Source: JBBILG01 sp037445085 (GTDB lineage Bacteria; Pseudomonadota; Gammaproteobacteria; Burkholderiales; Methylophilaceae). From it: a stretch of 38,728 nucleotides of DNA. Position numbers and translations under genes: made by a program. The stretch lies in assembly GCA_037445085.1 (NCBI GenBank), contig JBBILG010000006.1:1-38728 (forward strand), given 5' to 3'. The notes below the pieces were generated by a model. It was not told the origin of the DNA, ran no database searches, and saw only the letters and a program-made list of their open reading frames with translations. How positions within the stretch are numbered: position 1 is the first letter of the stretch; every line of letters begins with the position of its first letter. Of this stretch, positions 34,239-38,728 are shown one piece after another.

Positions 34239-35156
34239 ATGCGCATCCACGTACTTGGTTCCGGGGCCGGAGGCGGCTTTCCGCAGTGGAACTGCAACTG
34301 CCGCAACTGCAATGGCGTGCGCCGCGGCACCATCAAGGCGCGCGCGCGTACCCAGTCTTCCATTTGCGTGAGCGGGGACGGCATCAACTGGGTACTGTTC
34401 AACGCCTCGCCCGACGTGCTCAAGCAGGTCCAGGAGTTTCCCCCCCTGCAACCTGCCCGCGCCATTCGCGATACCGGCATCGTCGCCATCGTGCTGATCG
34501 ACGCGCAGATCGACCACACCACCGGCCTACTCATGCTGCGCGAAGGCACGGTGAAGCGCGAAATCTACTGCACCGACGTGGTGAAGGGCGACCTCACCAC
34601 CGGCAACCCGCTGTTCAACATCCTCGGCTACTACTGCGGTGTCAACCACCATGCGGTGCCCACCGACGGCAAGAATTCGTTCGCCATTCCTGGCGCGCCC
34701 AACCTGAAATTCACCGCGGTCGCGCTGAAGAGCGCCGCGCCGCCGTATTCGCCGCACCGCAATGATCCGCACCCCGGCGACACCATCGGCGTGCTGGTGG
34801 AAGACACCCGCAACGGCAAAAAGCTGTTCTACGCCCCCGGCCTGGGAGAGATCGAGTCGCACCTGTCGCCGCTGATGGAGCAGGCCGACTGCATCATGGT
34901 GGATGGCACCTTCTGGACCGACACCGAAATGATCGACCTCGGCCTGATGGACAAGACCGCGCGCGACATCGGCCACATCCCGCAGTCCGGGCCCGGCGGC
35001 ATGATCGAAGAATTGGCCAGGTTCCCCCGCGCGCGCCGCGTGCTGATCCACATCAACAACACCAACCCCATTCTCGACGAGGAATCCCCGCAGCGCCGCG
35101 AGCTGGAAGCAGCCGGCATCGAGGTTTCCTACGATGGCATGGACATTCTACTTTGA
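34239..35156 (+). CDS. pqqB: PqqB, metallo-hydrolase of PQQ biosynthesis
   Basis: PqqB has the metallo-beta-lactamase fold and acts as a hydroxylase in PQQ synthesis, forming the quinone side of the intermediate from the cross-linked dipeptide. The 305-residue protein starts MRIHVLGSGAGGGFPQWNCNC, with a Cys-rich CNCRNCNG zinc site (residues 18-25), the modified metal motif DAQIDHTTGLL, and a C-terminal HINNTNP. GGGG precedes the ATG. It leads the pqqBCDE run. Confidence 0.97.
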   Translation: MRIHVLGSGAGGGFPQWNCNCRNCNGVRRGTIKARARTQSSICVSGDGINWVLFNASPDVLKQVQEFPPLQPARAIRDTGIVAIVLIDAQIDHTTGLLMLREGTVKREIYCTDVVKGDLTTGNPLFNILGYYCGVNHHAVPTDGKNSFAIPGAPNLKFTAVALKSAAPPYSPHRNDPHPGDTIGVLVEDTRNGKKLFYAPGLGEIESHLSPLMEQADCIMVDGTFWTDTEMIDLGLMDKTARDIGHIPQSGPGGMIEELARFPRARRVLIHINNTNPILDEESPQRRELEAAGIEVSYDGMDILL

Positions 35157-35167
35157 CGGAGTAAGCA

Positions 35168-35926
35168 ATGAGCGACAACCTGCAACCCTGGAGCCGTGAG
35201 GAATTCGAACAGAAGTTGCGCGAGCGCGGCCGCGGCTACCACATCCACCATCCGTTCCACGTGCTCATGTACGAGGGCAGGCTCAACCAGAAGCAGATCC
35301 AGTGCTGGGTGGCCAATCGCTATTACTACCAGATCGCCATCCCCATCAAGGATGCCGCCATTCTCTCCAACTGCTGGGATCGTGAAGTACGCCGCGGCTG
35401 GATCCAGCGCATTTTCGACCACGACGGCAGCGGCCCGATCAACGAGGGCGGCGAGGGCGGCATCGAGGCCTGGCTGCAACTGGGCGAGGCGGTCGGCCTT
35501 ACGCGCGAGGAGATCACCTCGCTTGAGCTGGTGTCGCCGGCCGCCCGCTTCGCCGTGGACGCCTACATCAACTTCGCCCGCCAGCGTCCCTGGCAGGAAG
35601 CGGTCTGCTCCTCGCTGACCGAGCTGTTCGCGCCGCACATCCACCAGCAGCGCCTCGACTCCTGGCCGGAGAAATACCCCTGGATCAAGCCGGCAGGGCT
35701 GCAATACTTCCGCAACCGCCTGACCCAGGCCAGGCGCGACGTGCAACAGGGGTTGGACATCACCCTGGACCATTTCGGCAAGAGCCGCGAGCTGCAGGAA
35801 CGTGCCTGCGAGATCCTGCAGTTCAAGCTGGACGTGCTGTGGGCGCTGGCCGATGCCATCATGTTGCAGTGCTGTGACGTCAAGATCGAGAACGGTGTGC
35901 AATATGTTCGACAAGATCAGGTCTGA
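35168..35926 (+). CDS. pqqC: pyrroloquinoline-quinone synthase PqqC
   Basis: PqqC is a cofactorless oxidase that performs the final ring closure and eight-electron oxidation to PQQ. The all-helical 252-residue protein contains the active-site segments YHIHHPFHVLMYEGRL, WVANRYYYQIAIPIKDAAIL and SSLTELFAPHIHQQRLDSWP, characteristic of the family. GGAG lies upstream of the ATG. Its last 23 bases overlap pqqD in another frame. Confidence 0.97.
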   Translation: MSDNLQPWSREEFEQKLRERGRGYHIHHPFHVLMYEGRLNQKQIQCWVANRYYYQIAIPIKDAAILSNCWDREVRRGWIQRIFDHDGSGPINEGGEGGIEAWLQLGEAVGLTREEITSLELVSPAARFAVDAYINFARQRPWQEAVCSSLTELFAPHIHQQRLDSWPEKYPWIKPAGLQYFRNRLTQARRDVQQGLDITLDHFGKSRELQERACEILQFKLDVLWALADAIMLQCCDVKIENGVQYVRQDQV

Positions 35927-36185
35927 AGACGTCTATCGCCGTAACTCGCATTTCCGCTTCCAGTACGAGGAAGCGCAGGGCGGCTACGTGCTGCTGTACC
36001 CGGAAGGCATGGTCAGGCTCAACCCCGGCGCCGGCGAAGTGCTGAGACGTCTGGACGGCAACAAAAGCGTGGCGGCGCTGGTCGAAGAACTGAAGGCCGC
36101 TTTCCCGGATGCGCCGGAACTGGAAGCCGACGTGCTGGCCATGCTGGAACTGGCGCTGGACAAAACCTGGATCGTGAAAGGCTGA
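35904..36185 (+). CDS. pqqD: PqqD, PqqA-binding chaperone
   Basis: PqqD binds the PqqA peptide and presents it to the radical SAM enzyme PqqE (RiPP recognition element fold). The 93-residue product contains FRFQYEEAQGGYVLLYPEGMVRLNPGAGEVLRRLDG, the central conserved block of the family. The ATG at 35904 lies inside pqqC, a 23-base overlap that suggests coupled translation. Confidence 0.95.
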   Translation: MFDKIRSEDVYRRNSHFRFQYEEAQGGYVLLYPEGMVRLNPGAGEVLRRLDGNKSVAALVEELKAAFPDAPELEADVLAMLELALDKTWIVKG

Positions 36186-36187
36186 GC

Positions 36188-37366
36188 ATGCTCAACAATG
36201 GCATCGCCCCGCAACAGGGCAAACCCAAGCCGTTCTGGCTGCTGGCGGAGATTACCTATCGCTGCCCGCTGCACTGCGCGTTCTGTTACAACCCGACCGA
36301 CTACGCCCACCACACCAAAAACGAGCTGGGTACCGCCGGCTGGATACAGACCCTGCGCGATGCGCGCAAGATGGGCGCGCTGCAGCTCGGCATCTCCGGC
36401 GGCGAGCCGCTGCTGCGGGGCGACATCGAAGAGATCGTGGCGGAAGCGGGCAGCCTCGGCTACTACAGCAACCTCATCACCTCCGGCGTCGGCCTCACCG
36501 AGAAGCGCATCGCCGAGTTCAAGCGCGGCGGGCTGGACCACATTCAGCTCTCCATGCATGACATCACCAAGGAAATCAACAACTTCATCACCGACACCAA
36601 TACCTTCGAACTGAAGAAAAAGGTGGCGGCCATGATCAAGGACTACGGTTACCCCATGGTGCTCAACGTGGTGATTCACCGCTACAACATCGAGCACATC
36701 GGCGAAATCCTGGAAATGGCGGAAGCGCTCGGCGCCGACTATGTGGAACTCGCCAATACCCAGTATTACGGCTGGTCGCTGCTCAACCGGGCGCAACTGA
36801 TGCCGACCCGCGAGCAACTGGACAAGGCCGAGAAAATCACCAATCGGTTCCGCGATCGCGTCGGCAACAAGATGCGCGTGTTTTTCGTGGTGCCCGACTA
36901 CTACGCCGACCGGCCCAAGAAATGCATGAACGGCTGGGGCGAGGTGTTCATGATCGTCACCGCCGACGGCACCGTGCTGCCGTGCCACTCCGCGCGCGTG
37001 CTGCCGGGGCTGGAATTCCCCAGCGTGCGCGACCGCGACCTGGAATGGATCTGGAACGAATCGCCCGCTTTCAACAAGTATCGCGGCGATGCCTGGATGA
37101 AGGAACCGTGCCGCACCTGCCCGGAAAAGGAAAAGGACCTCGGCGGCTGCCGCTGCCAGACCTACCTGCTCACCGGAGACGCCGAAGGTGCCGACCCGGT
37201 GTGCGCGCTGTCACCCACGCATCACGTCATCCTGGAAGCGATCGAGGAAGCCAAAAACCCGCAAATCGCCGCCCAGCCCATCATCTTCCGCAACGACCGG
37301 AACTCGAAAAGGCTGATCGAAGGGGAGCTCCGGGAGCGCGCCGAGGCGTTCCACGCGCTGCCCTGA
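36188..37366 (+). CDS. pqqE: PqqA peptide cyclase PqqE (radical SAM/SPASM)
   Basis: PqqE forms the carbon-carbon bond between Glu15 and Tyr19 of PqqA. The 392-residue protein has the radical SAM cluster motif CPLHCAFC (Cys26, Cys30, Cys33), GISGGEPLLRGD, and a C-terminal SPASM domain with auxiliary-cluster cysteines in LPCHSARVLPG, CRTCPEKEKDLGGCRCQ and DPVCALSP. It follows pqqD by two bases and ends the operon. No separate pqqF protease is present in the window. Confidence 0.97.
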   Translation: MLNNGIAPQQGKPKPFWLLAEITYRCPLHCAFCYNPTDYAHHTKNELGTAGWIQTLRDARKMGALQLGISGGEPLLRGDIEEIVAEAGSLGYYSNLITSGVGLTEKRIAEFKRGGLDHIQLSMHDITKEINNFITDTNTFELKKKVAAMIKDYGYPMVLNVVIHRYNIEHIGEILEMAEALGADYVELANTQYYGWSLLNRAQLMPTREQLDKAEKITNRFRDRVGNKMRVFFVVPDYYADRPKKCMNGWGEVFMIVTADGTVLPCHSARVLPGLEFPSVRDRDLEWIWNESPAFNKYRGDAWMKEPCRTCPEKEKDLGGCRCQTYLLTGDAEGADPVCALSPTHHVILEAIEEAKNPQIAAQPIIFRNDRNSKRLIEGELRERAEAFHALP

Positions 37367-37393
37367 CCTTTCTTGCAGACCTCGCGAAGCGAG

Positions 37394-37439
37394 AACGACA
37401 AAGGGACGGGGCCTTCACTGGCCCTGTCCCTTTGTCGTT
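37394..37439 (+). terminator. long hairpin after pqqE
   Basis: Arms 37394-37413 and 37420-37439 pair over 20 bases (one G-U pair) around a six-base loop, 28 bases after the pqqE stop. No T tract follows, so it may act as an RNA 3'-end stabiliser or factor-assisted terminator rather than a simple intrinsic one. A small 5-bp hairpin (CTCGC-GAA-GCGAG) sits directly before it. Confidence 0.65.
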
Positions 37440-37520
37440 GTAGCTCCCTCTCTCACCCCGGATGAGCTACCATTTCGCGGGTGTCGAGCCTGTGCATGCC
37501 ATCGTTGCAGCTCCCTCTCT
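37436..37520. repeat. imperfect direct repeats downstream of the pqq operon
   Basis: CGTTG-T-AGCTCCCTCTCT (37436-37453) and CGTTG-C-AGCTCCCTCTCT (37503-37520) agree at 17 of 18 bases, 67 bases apart. A degenerate REP-like half site lies at 37558-37570. No gene is seen between 37367 and 37627; it looks like repeat-rich intergenic sequence. Confidence 0.6.
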
Positions 37521-37627
37521 TATCCGGGAGCCCAGTCCATCTGCCGGATTTCGTTTTCGCGGGAATGACGATGCCAGGGAATTCGAGGACTCCTGAATAA
37601 CAGTATCGCCTATGGCAGAATAACCTG

Positions 37628-38728
37628 ATGTCCGCTCCCACCCGCACCGCCCTGGTGTTGGCCGCCCTTGCCGCGCTGGCGCCGTTTGCCATCGACACCT
37701 ATCTGCCGGCATTTCCCGCGCTTGAGGCCGACCTTGGTGCCTCGACGCTGGAGATTCAGCAAAGCCTGACGTTTTACCTGCTCCCTTACGCGCTGATGAC
37801 GCTCTGGCACGGTGCGATTTCCGATGCCATCGGCCGGCTGGCGACCATCCGGTGGGGGCTGGGCATCTTCGCGCTGGCTTCGGTGGGTTGCGCGCTGGCG
37901 CCGAACGTGGAGACGCTGTGGCTCTTCCGCTTCATTCAGGGCCTGTCGGCAGGCGCGGGCAACGTGGTGGCGCGCGCCATGGTGCGTGACCTGTATTCAG
38001 GGGCGGCGGCGCAGAAGATGATGGCGCAGGTGCAGATGATATTCGGCATCGCCCCGGCAGTGGCGCCTGTCATCGGCGGGTGGCTGCTGGGCATCCATTG
38101 GCAGGCGATATTCGCATTCCTCGCGCTGTACGCCGTCACCGTCACCGTGATCGCCGGCAGGCATCTGCGTGAGACGGTACTGCCGGAAAACCGCACTTCG
38201 TTGAATCCGTTGCGCGTCCTGCGCCAGTTCGGACAGGTGTTCGGGGATGGCGAATTCAACCGCCTGGTGCTGGCATTCGGGGCGAATTTTGCCGGATTCT
38301 TCGTGTATGTGCTGGGGGCGCCGGTGTTCCTGATCCAGCATCTCGGCCTCACGCCGCAGCAATTCGGCGCGCTGTTCATCCCCACGGTGTGCGGCATGGT
38401 GCTGGGGTCCTGGCTGTCGCGACGGGCGGCGGGCAGGCGTTCCAGCGCCTGGATCCTGCGCATCGCGTATGGCTGGATGGCGCTCAGTTTCGTGGCCAAT
38501 GTCGCGGTGTGCCTGATCGCACCCGCGTCGGTCGCGTGGTACATCGCTCCCGTTGCCAGCTACAACACCGGCATGGCATTCGCCATGCCGGTGTTGTCGG
38601 TCTCGGCGCTCGACCGCCACCCGCGCCTGCGCGGGACGGCCGCGTCTGGTCAGGCGTTCGTCCAGATGCTGTTGTCGGCCGTGGCGGCCGGGCTGATCCT
38701 GCCGCTGTTGTGGTCGCATCCGCTGGGG
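37628..38728 (+). CDS. Bcr/CflA-family MFS drug-resistance transporter, 3' end outside the window
   Basis: The open frame runs 367 codons to the window edge without a stop. It opens with a membrane helix (TALVLAALAALAPFAIDTYLPAFP), whose DTYLPAFP segment is characteristic of Bcr/CflA exporters. The motif-A region follows as HGAISDAIGRLATIRWGL, the usual second Arg/Lys being replaced. RFIQGLSAGAGNVVARAMVRDLY (motif-B like) and further hydrophobic helices follow. These proton-driven exporters act on drugs or amino acid derivatives; the substrate here is unknown. About 25-40 residues are probably missing at the C-terminus. Confidence 0.88.
   Translation, partial: MSAPTRTALVLAALAALAPFAIDTYLPAFPALEADLGASTLEIQQSLTFYLLPYALMTLWHGAISDAIGRLATIRWGLGIFALASVGCALAPNVETLWLFRFIQGLSAGAGNVVARAMVRDLYSGAAAQKMMAQVQMIFGIAPAVAPVIGGWLLGIHWQAIFAFLALYAVTVTVIAGRHLRETVLPENRTSLNPLRVLRQFGQVFGDGEFNRLVLAFGANFAGFFVYVLGAPVFLIQHLGLTPQQFGALFIPTVCGMVLGSWLSRRAAGRRSSAWILRIAYGWMALSFVANVAVCLIAPASVAWYIAPVASYNTGMAFAMPVLSVSALDRHPRLRGTAASGQAFVQMLLSAVAAGLILPLLWSHPLG

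Noticed and set aside
37381..37570. CRISPR array from the repeats after pqqE
   Set aside because: There are only two imperfect 18-base copies with unequal context and no cas genes; it looks like ordinary intergenic repeat sequence.

Overview
This window is a GC-rich chromosomal segment from a proteobacterium, most likely a betaproteobacterium of the Nitrosomonadales/Rhodocyclales type. That placement is inferred from gene order (smc-zipA-ligA; ndk-rlmN-pilW-rodZ-ispG-hisS-yfgM-bamB-der), not from a marker-gene search. The anaerobic ubiquinone factors UbiU, UbiV and UbiT point to a facultative anaerobe. A complete pqqABCDE operon points to PQQ-dependent dehydrogenases elsewhere in the genome. 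A run of ten Ns at 33701-33710 shows that the sequence is a scaffolded draft.

Layout. (1) 1-1196, minus strand: a tRNA-Ala cut by the window edge, with a near-consensus promoter, then queF and an atypical PilZ protein. (2) 1324-9832, plus strand: smc, zipA, ligA, cysQ and a secreted TPR protein, several joined by ATGA overlaps. (3) 9833-12050, a scar: the 3' end of a probable alkA-type glycosylase gene, the 3' part of an ISL3-family transposase, a phage-type protein fragment, and a tyrosine integrase beside tRNA-Leu(CAG). (4) 12089-15060, plus: rnr and rlmB. (5) 15087-20762, minus: ubiT, an inverted-repeat element, ubiV, ubiU, a broken yhcC-like radical SAM gene, and an aminotransferase/oxidoreductase pair resembling GnnB/GnnA of lipid A diamino-sugar synthesis. 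(6) 20991-32052, plus: ndk, rlmN, pilW, rodZ, ispG, a decayed AbrB-type antitoxin, hisS, two peptide-type ABC ATPases without permeases, yfgM, bamB and der. (7) 32068-33921, minus: a long-chain acyl-CoA synthetase interrupted by the scaffold gap. (8) 34082-37366, plus: pqqA, a hairpin, pqqB, pqqC, pqqD and pqqE, then a long hairpin, repeats, and a Bcr/CflA-type MFS transporter running off the end.

Most of the window is housekeeping: chromosome segregation and division, DNA and RNA repair and processing, isoprenoid and quinone synthesis, outer-membrane assembly, and type IV pili. I do not see a convincing new multi-gene system. The items most worth a second look are the tRNA-Leu/rnr divergent start, the layered integration scar with a degenerate integrase, the inverted repeat whose arms supply the ubiV stop and the ubiT start, the broken yhcC and antitoxin genes, the permease-less ABC pair inside a conserved housekeeping cluster, symmetric operator-like sites between the acyl-CoA synthetase gene and pqqA, and two short AT-rich coding patches in smc and cysQ.
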